A stretch of DNA of 64,000 nucleotides from Sulfolobaceae archaeon (lineage in GTDB: Archaea > Thermoproteota > Thermoprotei_A > Sulfolobales > Sulfolobaceae), in NCBI GenBank assembly GCA_026627305.1, contig JAPNVD010000030.1, positions 30,759 through 94,758 on the forward strand, written 5' to 3'. Under the pieces are notes generated by a model. That model saw nothing but the letters and a program-made list of their open reading frames with translations, was not told where the DNA came from and did not search any database. Below are positions 1-8,059 of the stretch, piece after piece. How positions within the stretch are numbered: position 1 is the first letter of the stretch; every line of letters begins with the position of its first letter. A program made the translations under genes and the position numbers.

Positions 1-605
1 TAAGGGCTGTAAAGGAGGGCAAACCTGTAATAGGGATTAAAGCGGGTAAGAAATCTATTCTGTTAGATGTTCCACCTATTGAAATAGAGGAGACTATGAG
101 AAGGTTGGTAAAAGGAGATTATAAGGTTGAAGAATATCCAATGCTTCAATATAGGACATGGAAGGTTTCAGGTATTTCGTTTAATGAAGTAGGAATTTTA
201 TTAGAGAGGCCTATAACGATTTATGGCAGTGTAAGTGTAAACAGTACAAGAATATTATTCGAAGGAGATGGAGTGCTCATAAGTACACCACAAGGAAATT
301 GGTCCTGGGGATTCTCTATAACAGGTACATTTATTTTAGGCAATAGTAATGTGATTCAAATTTCGTTTATGAACTTAATGAAATCGAATCTTAAGTCCCT
401 AATTGTACCTATCGATTCAAAAATCACTATTAAGTTGGAAAACAAAGGTATTCCTCAGTCAGTCCAGTTAGTCAGTGATGGAGAGGTTGTGGCACATTTA
501 AGATCAGGTGAAGATGAAGAACTATTCGTAGAGAAGAGCGATAAAAAGGCAATTATATACAGATTTTATGAGATAGATCCCATAACAGGGGTGGTTTGTT
601 ACTGA
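1..605 (+). CDS. NAD kinase-like protein, C-terminal part (5' end outside window)
   Basis: The ORF track starts this at an internal ATG, but the same frame is open back to base 3, so the gene is cut by the left window edge. The visible part resembles the C-terminal half of NAD kinases (ATP + NAD to NADP): an SFNEV stretch where the family has its LNE motif, a GDGVLISTP stretch matching the conserved G-D-G...T-P strand, and a later region like the family's beta-sandwich. It is divergent: the usual TPTGSTAYS is TPQGNWSWGFS here. The end overlaps the Nob1 gene by 10 bases, suggesting cotranscription. Family assignment is by motif memory; a NAD kinase-like protein with another role is possible. 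Confidence 0.62.
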   Translation, partial: RAVKEGKPVIGIKAGKKSILLDVPPIEIEETMRRLVKGDYKVEEYPMLQYRTWKVSGISFNEVGILLERPITIYGSVSVNSTRILFEGDGVLISTPQGNWSWGFSITGTFILGNSNVIQISFMNLMKSNLKSLIVPIDSKITIKLENKGIPQSVQLVSDGEVVAHLRSGEDEELFVEKSDKKAIIYRFYEIDPITGVVCY

Positions 606-1084
606 AAATTATTTTTGATACTGCTGCGTTCTTAGCTGGGCTGGAAAAATACTTTGATAAAGTGTATACAGTACAATCCGTAATTGATGAGGTTAAGGAT
701 CAAAGATCTAAGGAGATCTTTGAGCTGAGCCTAGCTGCTCAAAAGATTATTGTACTTCAACCATCATCTAATAGCCTAAATGAGGTTTTGAGTTTAATAA
801 AAAAGTTAAGTGAGTATACGCTTTCAAAGACTGATATAGAAATAGTAGCATTGGCACTAGACTTTAAACGAGAATCTATAGTCTATACTGATGATCTCTC
901 TTTACAGAACGTACTAAAGCATTTAGGAATTAATTATGAATCAGTAAAATTGAGAGGAAAGCTAAAGGTGCCAATAACTCAATTCGTTTACGAGTGTGTA
1001 AACTGTCATACAATATACTTTAACTATGTCCCATATTGTAGCAAATGTGGTGGAAGAGTGATTAAGAAAGTATTTAAGCATTGA
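596..1084 (+). CDS. Nob1-type ribosome maturation endonuclease (PIN domain + zinc ribbon)
   Basis: A 162-residue protein with an N-terminal PIN domain (IFDTAAFLAG near residue 6, the first metal-binding Asp at 8; further acidic residues at TDIEIVALA and YTDD) and a C-terminal zinc ribbon (CVNC...CSKC). This order is typical of archaeal Nob1, which trims the 3' end of 16S rRNA. The start is uncertain: the TTG at 596 overlaps the upstream stop, and a GGGGTGG tract lies directly before it. The length matches archaeal Nob1. It is tightly coupled to the NAD kinase-like gene and converges on the small minus-strand gene at its 3' end. Confidence 0.85.
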   Translation: MLLKIIFDTAAFLAGLEKYFDKVYTVQSVIDEVKDQRSKEIFELSLAAQKIIVLQPSSNSLNEVLSLIKKLSEYTLSKTDIEIVALALDFKRESIVYTDDLSLQNVLKHLGINYESVKLRGKLKVPITQFVYECVNCHTIYFNYVPYCSKCGGRVIKKVFKH

Positions 1085-1427
1085 AGTATATTTCCTCTAA
1101 AACTTCTAATATTCTAACTAGCATTCCGTATATCATCTGTGGTTCTTGTGAATTAATATTCTTTATGAAGCTTATAATATCAAAAACCTCTTGAATTGTG
1201 ACAGCAGGGATTTTATTTTGCATGAATAAGGAATATAGAATTTCATTCATCTCTTTACCCTTATATTTCTCCTTCAACTTATTGCTTACAATAGAGAATA
1301 ACTCGTTTATTGCATTTTTTGTGGTCTCTACGGCTTTTTTATCCTTTATGAATTCTTCCATCCGTAAGCTCAATGCAAGTTCTACTTCTCGATATGCTTT
1401 CCAGAAGGCTTCATCTGTCATAATCAA
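1074..1427 (-). CDS. Conserved-looking small helical protein, function unknown
   Basis: A 117-residue, mostly helical, charged protein without recognisable motifs. It lies antisense to the N-terminal extension that the ORF track gives to the CobT-like gene. That extension is implausible (Ser/Phe-rich, no family match), while this frame reads as a normal soluble protein, so I take this one as real. It ends 11 bases inside the Nob1 gene and starts 34 bases before the start of the divergent CobT-like gene, so a shared divergent promoter is likely. I do not recognise the family. Confidence 0.6.
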   Translation of the reverse strand: MIMTDEAFWKAYREVELALSLRMEEFIKDKKAVETTKNAINELFSIVSNKLKEKYKGKEMNEILYSLFMQNKIPAVTIQEVFDIISFIKNINSQEPQMIYGMLVRILEVLEEIYFNA

Positions 1428-1461
1428 AAATATTTTAGAGATTTACCTTTTATGTTCTATC

Positions 1462-2514
1462 ATGATAAAGGATTATCTTGGGGCTGACTCATCAAGTTTA
1501 AAAGGAAAACGATTTGCTTTCCTTCTAGTTATAGCTACAACAGATGTGAGTTTAATACCAGGTATAACAATAGCTGGTGCTTCTCCAGAAATGACTCATT
1601 ATACGCCAGCAGCAGATGCCGAATTCTTACTAGAAGGCAAATGTGAGGTCATAAAAGGTATACCCGTTTCACCAGAGGGTATCCCAACACCTGCTATAAT
1701 CTCTAGAGCTTCATTATCTCTTGTTAACACAACTAAGCTAGTAGTTGATGCTGGCGCTAAAATAAAGCCTAATGTGCCATTTATTACCCTTCATGGCACT
1801 CACGGAAGAGATATAAGAGAAGGTTCTTTAGATGTTGACGTTGCTAATAGAATTATTAAAAATGGGATTAAATTAGGAGAGGAGCTATCTAACAGTTATG
1901 AATTATTAGTTATAGGCGAATCGGTACCAGCAGGAACAACAACAGCCTTATCCGTATTATTAGCCCTAGGTTATGATGCGTTGAATAAGGTTAGTTCAGC
2001 TTCACCCAGAAATCCTCATGAGTTAAAAAATAAGATAGCGCTAGAGGCAGTTAAGGGCTTGGAAGGTAAGGATTTGATCTCTAAATTAGCTAAAGTTTCG
2101 GATCCAATGCTTATTGGAGTTGCTGGCATAGTAATAGGGTTTAAAGGTAAGGTATTGCTAGCTGGTGGTACACAAATGGTTGCTGCAGCATCCATTATTA
2201 AAGAAATTGATAAGTCTAGACTCTCAGAGGTTATCATAGGTACTACACGATGGATTATAGAGGATAAATCTGCTGATATTTTAGGCTTAGCAAAACAAGT
2301 TGGAGTTTCTGTATCGGCTGCTATGTTAGATTTTTCTAGCTCAAAATATGAAGGATTGCGAATGTATGAGAAGGGTTATGTTAAGGAAGGAGTTGGTGCC
2401 GGCGGTTCAGCGATAATGGCTATGCTTAATGGTTATTCTAGTAAGGACATTTTAAGAAAGGTTGAAGAGATATACTCTAGCCTAATATCTGAGAAAAGCA
2501 TTTTTTCAAGTTGA
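1462..2514 (+). CDS. UPF0284 / CobT-like phosphoribosyltransferase family protein
   Basis: The ORF track opens at 1198, but its first 88 codons are the shadow of the antisense gene; the ATG at 1462 gives a 350-residue protein of the family's usual size. Glycine-rich stretches (GITIAGASPEMTHYTPAADAE, ESVPAGTTTALSVL, AGGTQMVAAAS, GVGAGGSAIMAML) match UPF0284, the archaeal relatives of nicotinate-nucleotide-dimethylbenzimidazole phosphoribosyltransferase (CobT), which activates the lower ligand of cobamides. No other cobalamin gene is in the window, so the substrate is inferred only from family. The downstream HTH gene follows after 25 bases. Confidence 0.78.
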   Translation: MIKDYLGADSSSLKGKRFAFLLVIATTDVSLIPGITIAGASPEMTHYTPAADAEFLLEGKCEVIKGIPVSPEGIPTPAIISRASLSLVNTTKLVVDAGAKIKPNVPFITLHGTHGRDIREGSLDVDVANRIIKNGIKLGEELSNSYELLVIGESVPAGTTTALSVLLALGYDALNKVSSASPRNPHELKNKIALEAVKGLEGKDLISKLAKVSDPMLIGVAGIVIGFKGKVLLAGGTQMVAAASIIKEIDKSRLSEVIIGTTRWIIEDKSADILGLAKQVGVSVSAAMLDFSSSKYEGLRMYEKGYVKEGVGAGGSAIMAMLNGYSSKDILRKVEEIYSSLISEKSIFSS

Positions 2515-2539
2515 ATTATAAACAGTATATTGAGTTTAA

Positions 2540-2854
2540 GTGAACTCTGAGTGGCTAACTACTAGAGAAAAGTTATTTTTATTGCTTTCCACATCCTCTA
2601 AGCCCTTAACTTCTAGGGAAATAATGAGAAAGCTCGATATCAGGAGAGAAAAAGAACTGTATGAACACTTAAATCATTTAGCCCTATCCCTAAAACGAAC
2701 AGAATTTACATTAATAGTTTTTCCACCTAGATGTGCAAATTGCGGATATGTTTTTAGCTTAGAAAAGATAAAGAAACCTAGCAGGTGCCCTAAATGCAAA
2801 TCTCAGAAGATAATCCCACCGATGTTTTTAATAAGATCAAAAAAAGATGTATAG
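2540..2854 (+). CDS. Predicted HTH regulator with C-terminal zinc ribbon
   Basis: 104 residues starting at GTG. Residues 1-55 look like a winged helix (TSREIMRKLDI as the helix-turn part), followed by a rubredoxin-type zinc ribbon with CANC and CPKC about 20 residues apart. This layout is common in small archaeal transcription regulators of unknown target. The 3' end overlaps the HAD gene by 61 bases, an unusually deep overlap that couples the two. No ligand or operator can be read from the sequence. Confidence 0.7.
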   Translation: MNSEWLTTREKLFLLLSTSSKPLTSREIMRKLDIRREKELYEHLNHLALSLKRTEFTLIVFPPRCANCGYVFSLEKIKKPSRCPKCKSQKIIPPMFLIRSKKDV

Positions 2855-3510
2855 ATACTATTTTAATAGACTTAGGTGATACATTAGTACATTTTGAACC
2901 TAGATTTTATGAACCATATTATGAGGAGCTTAAAAGATTAGGATATAACGTGAAGCGAAAACAGGTCTTCAGGGCTATTGCGAAGTATTTGGGAGAAACT
3001 CACTTCCCTAATCCTGATGTTGGGTTGCCTGATTTAGATTTCTCGCAGATATTATATTATTTAGGTATACCTCCTAAAACGGAATTGGTAAAGAGGTTAA
3101 GTGGAATAAGCATGCTGTCAGATAGATATTATTTGTTTGACGATTCTATTCCCTTTTTAGAAGAGATTAAAAGTAGGGGATTTAAAATAGGATTAGTTAC
3201 TAACTCTACTTCAAAGGTTTATAAGATAGTTGAAGAATTACAGATAAAGAAATACCTCGATGTGATTGTCTCCTCTTACGATCTGAAACTTGTAAAGCCC
3301 CATCCCAAGATCTTCTATTATGCACTATCTAAATTAGGTGCTAATGATGCGATATTTATCGGTGACCTATATGAGGTTGATGTTAAAGGTGCGATGAGGG
3401 CTGGCTTATCGCCTATTTTGCTAGATAGGGAAGGATTTTACGATGATATTAAAAATGTCCCAGTATACTCTAACTTGTTAGAGATATTAAAATGGATAAA
3501 AAACAGTTAG
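2794..3510 (+). CDS. HAD-superfamily hydrolase with altered motif I
   Basis: A 238-residue haloacid dehalogenase fold protein. Motif I is DLGDTL (nucleophile Asp26), motif II VTNSTS, motif III LVKPHPK, motif IV GDLYEVD. The second Asp of the usual DxDxT (position +2, the general acid/base of phosphatases) is Gly28. This exchange also occurs in some HAD phosphatases and dehalogenases, so activity is not excluded, but the substrate cannot be inferred. The cap between motifs I and II is helical (C1 type). The ATG at 2794 lies inside the HTH gene; no later ATG precedes motif I, so I accept the overlap. It overlaps the methylase by 19 bases. Confidence 0.8.
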   Translation: MQISEDNPTDVFNKIKKRCIDTILIDLGDTLVHFEPRFYEPYYEELKRLGYNVKRKQVFRAIAKYLGETHFPNPDVGLPDLDFSQILYYLGIPPKTELVKRLSGISMLSDRYYLFDDSIPFLEEIKSRGFKIGLVTNSTSKVYKIVEELQIKKYLDVIVSSYDLKLVKPHPKIFYYALSKLGANDAIFIGDLYEVDVKGAMRAGLSPILLDREGFYDDIKNVPVYSNLLEILKWIKNS

Positions 3511-4097
3511 AAATAGAACTCCAGAAGGCTCCTCCCCACCCAGCTCCAAAATACGAACTTGAACAGTATTTAACTCCAGCAGAATTAGCGTCTCAGATAC
3601 TTTGGATCGCATTCTTAAAAGGTGATATAGAGGGAAAGATCGTAATAGATTTAGGGTGCGGAACTGGTATATTTTGTAAAGGCGTTGTACTTTTAGGCGG
3701 TGACTGTATCTGCGTAGATATAGATAGAGATGCGTTGAATGTTGCAAGAAATTTTGTAGGTAAAGATGCAGAGTACATACAAGCAGAAGTAAATAGTTTC
3801 AATTTAACAAGAAAGATAGATACTGTAATCGAAAACCCTCCATTCGGTGTAGTAAATAGGGGAATTGACCTCAAATTCCTGCTAAGGGCTATGGAAGTAG
3901 CAAACTCCGTTTATTCTATACATAAGTCTAATGAAAAAACACGTGAACTTATAATGAATATGGTTAAAGAATATGGCTATTCAGTGGAATTAATTTCACT
4001 AAATTATCGTCTAAAATACTATTATAGATGGCATAGAAAGAGAATATACGAATTTCCTGTAGACTTATATTATCTCAAGAAGATGTCTAATTCCTAG
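3492..4097 (+). CDS. METTL5-like N6-adenine rRNA methyltransferase
   Basis: A 201-residue Rossmann methyltransferase. The SAM motif is IDLGCGTGIFC (about residue 51), and the adenine-N6 catalytic motif is NPPF (about residue 115). An N-terminal stretch rich in Gln, Pro and Tyr (YELEQYLTPAELAS) is typical of archaeal and eukaryotic METTL5, which methylates one adenine of small-subunit rRNA near the decoding site. It overlaps the HAD gene by 19 bases on one side and converges with the phosphatase gene with overlapping stop codons. rRNA as substrate is inferred from the family. Confidence 0.82.
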   Translation: MDKKQLEIELQKAPPHPAPKYELEQYLTPAELASQILWIAFLKGDIEGKIVIDLGCGTGIFCKGVVLLGGDCICVDIDRDALNVARNFVGKDAEYIQAEVNSFNLTRKIDTVIENPPFGVVNRGIDLKFLLRAMEVANSVYSIHKSNEKTRELIMNMVKEYGYSVELISLNYRLKYYYRWHRKRIYEFPVDLYYLKKMSNS

Positions 4098-4762
4098 ATC
4101 TCCTTCTTCCTTATCATATTTATCAATTCCAATATACCATCACCATCAGGATTTTTCAACACTATATCAGCTCTCCTTTTAAGCTGTTCTATTGCATTAT
4201 TCACCGCAACTTTTATGTTAGCTTCTTCAAATAAAGATAGATCGTTTTCTCCATCACCAACAGCAATGATTGTGCCATTGAATTTTATCTCATTAATAAA
4301 CCTTCTGAGCCCTATTCCCTTGTTAATATCCTTAGGTAGAATCATTGCATCATGCCTGTTGAATTCTATTGAAGCTCCATCTACGTTATTAATTATTTCG
4401 ATAACTTTCTCTTTGTAATTACTTATATCACCTAAAAATATTATAACCTCGCCTAGTGAATACTTTATATTATTTGCATTTAATAGCTCTATGATTCTTT
4501 TTCGGGCTGCACTCCAGGATTCAGGATAATTTCTAATTATGTCATTTTTATAAAAAATGAGGGTACCATTCTCTAAAATCCATGCTGAAGGCTCTAGACC
4601 TTCGGATAAAGCCTCTATATCTTTTTTAGTTCTACCGCTAACTATTACGAAAAGGTTATCTTTACAAAATGCGTTTATCGCATCCCTGACCTTAGGTTTT
4701 AAAATAAATCTATCCTCTTCTGCAGCTAAGGTTCTATCGTAGTCAGCGGCTATAAGATACAT
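4094..4762 (-). CDS. Archaeal phosphoglycolate phosphatase-type HAD (Cof-like)
   Basis: A 222-residue HAD phosphatase with intact DYDRTL (Asp7, Asp9), VSGR, a Lys before GLRRF and GDGENDLSLF. Size and motifs fit the archaeal phosphoglycolate phosphatase family, which removes phosphate from 2-phosphoglycolate, a by-product of DNA 3'-end repair. The next gene upstream on the same strand is an endonuclease IV-like protein, which supports a repair-linked role. The start lies 9 bases from the end of that gene, so they are probably one operon. Related sugar-phosphate phosphatases cannot be excluded. Confidence 0.8.
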   Translation of the reverse strand: MYLIAADYDRTLAAEEDRFILKPKVRDAINAFCKDNLFVIVSGRTKKDIEALSEGLEPSAWILENGTLIFYKNDIIRNYPESWSAARKRIIELLNANNIKYSLGEVIIFLGDISNYKEKVIEIINNVDGASIEFNRHDAMILPKDINKGIGLRRFINEIKFNGTIIAVGDGENDLSLFEEANIKVAVNNAIEQLKRRADIVLKNPDGDGILELINMIRKKEI

Positions 4763-4771
4763 TTTAATCGA

Positions 4772-5599
4772 TTAGAATTTATATCCTAAGTCCTCAAGAA
4801 TTTTTTTCATTTTAAGTGCGTCTCTTTCCAGTTCTGGACTTTCACAAATCAATGATATAGATATGTCACGCTTTAATATCTCTCTAGCTAAAGGCTCAAA
4901 AGGTGGAGCATTTGCATCAATAGGTAAGTGTTCATCCACGTATTTTCCATTTTTAAATACTAGCGACTCGAAGTGAGAGTTTATATGATGTAACCCCAAC
5001 TCCTTAACTACTCTGTCTATAATCTCACCATAATCTATTTTACCTCCCTGTCTTGCGAATGTATGAGCCCAATCAATATATGGAATAACACCTTTAACTT
5101 CTTTTGCTAATGATATAACCTCATCAATTGTACCTAAAGCAGTTTCCTTAGCCATGGTTTCGACTCCGAATTTCACATTCTTTATACCCATTTCTCTTGC
5201 CTTATCCACTGTTTCCCCTAGTTCTGCTCTAACTTGTTGATAACACTCCTCAGGTTCCATTTTTCCATAAAAGGCTATATGAATTGCTATTGTATCGGCT
5301 CCCATCCTTTCAGCCCTATCAGCACTATCTAAAATCCTCTGTTTTGACGCTTCTACTTTTTCCCTCTCTTCAGAACATAGGTTGATGAAATAAGGGGCAT
5401 GAACAGATAATCTAACTCCTAGCTCCTTTGCTACTTGTCCTGCCTCCTCTGCAGCTGATTCTGACATCCTAACTCCTTGCACAAACTCCACTTCCATGGC
5501 GTTCAATCCGAGTTCGTGTACTGTCTTTATTCCTTCAATTGTATTCCTTTTTTTAGCAGAGTGGGGAATTCCTGCAGGTCCTAAATATATCTTAGGCAC
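4772..5599 (-). CDS. Endonuclease IV-like TIM barrel (AP endonuclease family)
   Basis: 275 residues with the metal-ligand pattern of endonuclease IV: VHAPYFINL, IHIAFYG, FGVETM, DWAHTFARQGG, HINSHFES and a final ICESPE. These enzymes cut DNA at abasic sites using three zinc ions. The last motif departs from the usual LETP, as in many archaeal homologues. It lies between the phosphatase and the HIT gene on the minus strand. The AP endonuclease role is inferred from the family; a sugar isomerase-type barrel is less likely because the order of His/Glu/Asp motifs fits Nfo. Confidence 0.82.
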   Translation of the reverse strand: MPKIYLGPAGIPHSAKKRNTIEGIKTVHELGLNAMEVEFVQGVRMSESAAEEAGQVAKELGVRLSVHAPYFINLCSEEREKVEASKQRILDSADRAERMGADTIAIHIAFYGKMEPEECYQQVRAELGETVDKAREMGIKNVKFGVETMAKETALGTIDEVISLAKEVKGVIPYIDWAHTFARQGGKIDYGEIIDRVVKELGLHHINSHFESLVFKNGKYVDEHLPIDANAPPFEPLAREILKRDISISLICESPELERDALKMKKILEDLGYKF

Positions 5600-5638
5600 A
5601 ATATTATTTTTTAAGATTAGGGATAAAAACGGTATTTG

Positions 5639-6079
5639 CTAAATGAGTTGCAACTTTAGTAAGTTGTCTATCTCTTCTTTTATAATCCTAGCGGTCTTTT
5701 CATAATATTCCTTTGGTTGCTCCTTTCTAGCAATAAAGTTTTCATAGCCTGAAGGGTATGATAAAGACCAACTAGGGATTAAATGTATATGTGTATGGAA
5801 GATCACTTGTCCCGCGCTTCTTCCCACATTTGTCAAAATCCTTATTCCGTCAGCCTTTAACGCTCGCATCACACCTATACTTACGATCTTTAATGGCTTA
5901 GCTAAGTTACTCAAATAATCGTTGGGCATTTCTAATATGTTATCATAATGTCTTTTTGCAACTAAAAGAGTATGCCCAGGAACGGCTGGAAATTTATCTA
6001 GAAAGGCAACGAAATTATCATCTTCGTATACAAAATATCCAACCTCTTCTCGATTTATTATCTTACAGAATAGGCACAT
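5639..6079 (-). CDS. HIT-family nucleotide hydrolase
   Basis: 146 residues with the histidine triad HTHIHLIP near the C-terminus and the typical N-terminus CLFCKIINRE carrying a CxxC. HIT proteins hydrolyse or transfer nucleoside monophosphates from dinucleotides or adenylated substrates. Length is standard. It stands between the NUDIX gene and the endonuclease IV gene with gaps of about 40 bases, all on the minus strand, so a nucleotide clean-up operon is plausible. The exact substrate cannot be read. Confidence 0.88.
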   Translation of the reverse strand: MCLFCKIINREEVGYFVYEDDNFVAFLDKFPAVPGHTLLVAKRHYDNILEMPNDYLSNLAKPLKIVSIGVMRALKADGIRILTNVGRSAGQVIFHTHIHLIPSWSLSYPSGYENFIARKEQPKEYYEKTARIIKEEIDNLLKLQLI

Positions 6080-6116
6080 TGAAAAGTAGAGAATCGATTT
6101 AACTTAAAAATTTTTA

Positions 6117-6620
6117 TCATAATTGCATATGAGTTAGATAAAACAGTGTTGCAAGAGTTTTAGCATCTTCTATTTGTCCACTTTTAGCTAATTCTATAAC
6201 ATCTGTAAGCTTTAACTTTAATACTTCGATTATCTCTTCTTCCTCACGATTTGGCTTTTCTTCTATTAAATCTCTAGCAAGGAAAATATACATCTTTTCG
6301 GTACTGCTTCCAGGTGCAGGATACATTTGTCCTACTAATTTTAAATTCTCACTTCTATAACCCGTCTCTTCTAGTAGTTCCCTTTTTGCAGTATCTTCGG
6401 GCTTTTCTCCTTCTTCAATAGTTCCAGCAGGAAATTCATATAACCACTTTCCTATAATGTATCTGTATTGATGTAGGAGTATTACAGTTTCTCTATCTAG
6501 AAATGGAACTATTAAAACTGAACCTCTGTGTAAAACATAAGGACTCTCGACAACTACACCATTAGGTAAATTGAACTTATCTATATGCACTTCAAATTTC
6601 TTAGAGCTTAGGATTCTCAT
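6117..6620 (-). CDS. NUDIX hydrolase, ADP-ribose pyrophosphatase type
   Basis: 167 residues with a complete Nudix box (GTIEEGEKPEDTAKRELLEETGY), followed by MYPAPGSSTEKM, which matches the ADP-ribose pyrophosphatase subgroup (Pro-rich turn after the box). Such enzymes split ADP-ribose released from NAD. NAD biosynthesis genes are 2 kb away, but on the other strand. Its start lies 20 bases inside the end of the upstream membrane-protein gene, indicating one transcript. Confidence 0.86.
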   Translation of the reverse strand: MRILSSKKFEVHIDKFNLPNGVVVESPYVLHRGSVLIVPFLDRETVILLHQYRYIIGKWLYEFPAGTIEEGEKPEDTAKRELLEETGYRSENLKLVGQMYPAPGSSTEKMYIFLARDLIEEKPNREEEEIIEVLKLKLTDVIELAKSGQIEDAKTLATLFYLTHMQL

Positions 6621-7227
6621 ACTTCTTAAGATACTTCATGGCTAAAGATATATATTTTTCCCAATCGATCTTGAGTAATATAAAGCCAATTACTAAAAAT
6701 ACGATAAATGAAATTATGCCTATTTCTAAATCCGATAGGCTAGTAATGTAGTGTATAAAAGAAATGCCCTTGCTCTCAATATAAATTTCTATGAAACTTT
6801 TTAGGATTTTTGCGATGACTGCTACACCCTCCATCTTTTGTAATGAGGCTCTAACAGCACCGCCTCCAATAAATAAATAGTCGTCAAATGGCAAACCCGG
6901 TAAGATTGCTAAGATAAACAATGCTATTATAAAGTATTTAGTTTTAGCAGAGATAAATTTTGAAAGTAATTGTATATTTTTATTTCTTTTTAAAGGATTT
7001 TTTAACCCATAACCTACGCCATACATTATAATTTTTGCAGCCGCTGCAGAAATCCCTGTTATGACGCTTATTATGATATAATTAATTGGTGTAAAGCCTT
7101 GCTTAAGCAGAATAATTGAAGCAATGATCGTATATGGAGCTCCAAAAAACGGAGTTGCGTTAGAGACAAATGTGATAATGGTCAAAAATATGATACTAGA
7201 TATATTCATATCTTGTACTACTATCAT
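6601..7227 (-). CDS. Multi-pass membrane protein, VTT/DedA-like
   Basis: 208 residues with about five hydrophobic segments and, in the middle, FILAILPGLPFDDYLFIGGG. The LPG(L/I)P..D..F..GG pattern between two helices resembles the re-entrant loop of DedA/VTT proteins, which flip or transport lipids. The ORF opens at GTG/ATG-type codons; the second Met (MNISS, residue 7) is an equally good start. It heads the minus-strand set and faces THEP1 divergently over 40 bases. I hold the family call as tentative. Confidence 0.6.
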   Translation of the reverse strand: MIVVQDMNISSIIFLTIITFVSNATPFFGAPYTIIASIILLKQGFTPINYIIISVITGISAAAAKIIMYGVGYGLKNPLKRNKNIQLLSKFISAKTKYFIIALFILAILPGLPFDDYLFIGGGAVRASLQKMEGVAVIAKILKSFIEIYIESKGISFIHYITSLSDLEIGIISFIVFLVIGFILLKIDWEKYISLAMKYLKKYENPKL

Positions 7228-7267
7228 GTATGCTTTAATATGTATTATCCTACCAAACTAATAATAT

Positions 7268-7504
7268 GTGAAGTTTAAGTTAGATCTTAATAATAATTTT
7301 GTAAGTAAGGAGAAAATAGTCGCGATTAGAATAGACAATAAAATGTCATATAATTTCGAACCAACAGAAATAGTGCCAAATACAAAGTATCTAATCCTTA
7401 ATGTCTACGATGTATACCCCATACCTAAAACAGCAGAGCACATGATCGAAATTATAACAGAGAAAGGTAAATATCTAAAATACTTTTCAAAAGAATTTAT
7501 ATGA
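7268..7504 (+). CDS. Small unknown protein upstream of THEP1 NTPase
   Basis: 78 residues from a GTG start, predicted mostly beta strand with charged surface, no Cys and no known motif. A TATA-like TTTAATATG lies about 28 bases before the GTG, so a leaderless message fits. Its stop codon overlaps the ATG of the NTPase (ATGA), a tight coupling that suggests the two act together. I do not recognise it. Confidence 0.65.
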   Translation: MKFKLDLNNNFVSKEKIVAIRIDNKMSYNFEPTEIVPNTKYLILNVYDVYPIPKTAEHMIEIITEKGKYLKYFSKEFI

Positions 7505-8016
7505 TGATCAAGAAATTTTTAATAACTGGTAATCCAGGAGTAGGCAAGACAACGCTTGTTCTTTATATCGTTAATAAGGTTAAAGGATTAGGATATAAGG
7601 TAAGTGGCTTTTATTGCCCAGAGGTAAGGGAAAATAATGTAAGAGTGGGTTTTAAAATCCATGATCTAGTCACAGGTAAAGAAGGATGGCTAGCTAAGGT
7701 TAACGTTAGTAGTGATAAGAGGGTTGGAAAATATGGTATAATTAAAGAGGCTAGCGAGATAGCGTTATTAAGTAAAAACTCTATGTCAGATTCGGATTTA
7801 GTAGTTATAGATGAGATTGGACCTATGGAGCTTTCAGTATCAGAAATAAAAGATGTAATATATTATGCATTAAACTTAGATAAACCCTTAGTTGCCGTAG
7901 TTCATAGGAATATAAGACTAAACGTTAGCAATGCTAAACTCTATAGAGTAACTATTGAAAATAGAGACAGATTAAGAGAAGTGATATTAAATGAAATTCT
8001 ATCTGTATTGAAGTAA
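7501..8016 (+). CDS. THEP1-family nucleoside-triphosphatase
   Basis: 171 residues with Walker A GNPGVGKTT at the N-terminus and Walker B VVIDEIGPMEL, both in the form typical of the archaeal THEP1 family (related to human cancer-related NTPase NTPCR). These hydrolyse NTPs with low specificity in vitro; the cell role is not known. Two Met codons stand at the start (ATGATG); the first overlaps the upstream stop. It follows a small unknown gene in translational coupling and ends 43 bases before nadE. Confidence 0.87.
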   Translation: MMIKKFLITGNPGVGKTTLVLYIVNKVKGLGYKVSGFYCPEVRENNVRVGFKIHDLVTGKEGWLAKVNVSSDKRVGKYGIIKEASEIALLSKNSMSDSDLVVIDEIGPMELSVSEIKDVIYYALNLDKPLVAVVHRNIRLNVSNAKLYRVTIENRDRLREVILNEILSVLK

Positions 8017-8059
8017 AAACTAATATTTTTGTTCCTATTCATTAATTATTGAATAACAA

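Noticed and set aside
1198-1461. N-terminal 88 codons of the CobT-like ORF in the track
   Set aside because: They mirror the antisense gene at 1074-1427 and have no family likeness; ATG 1462 gives the expected length.
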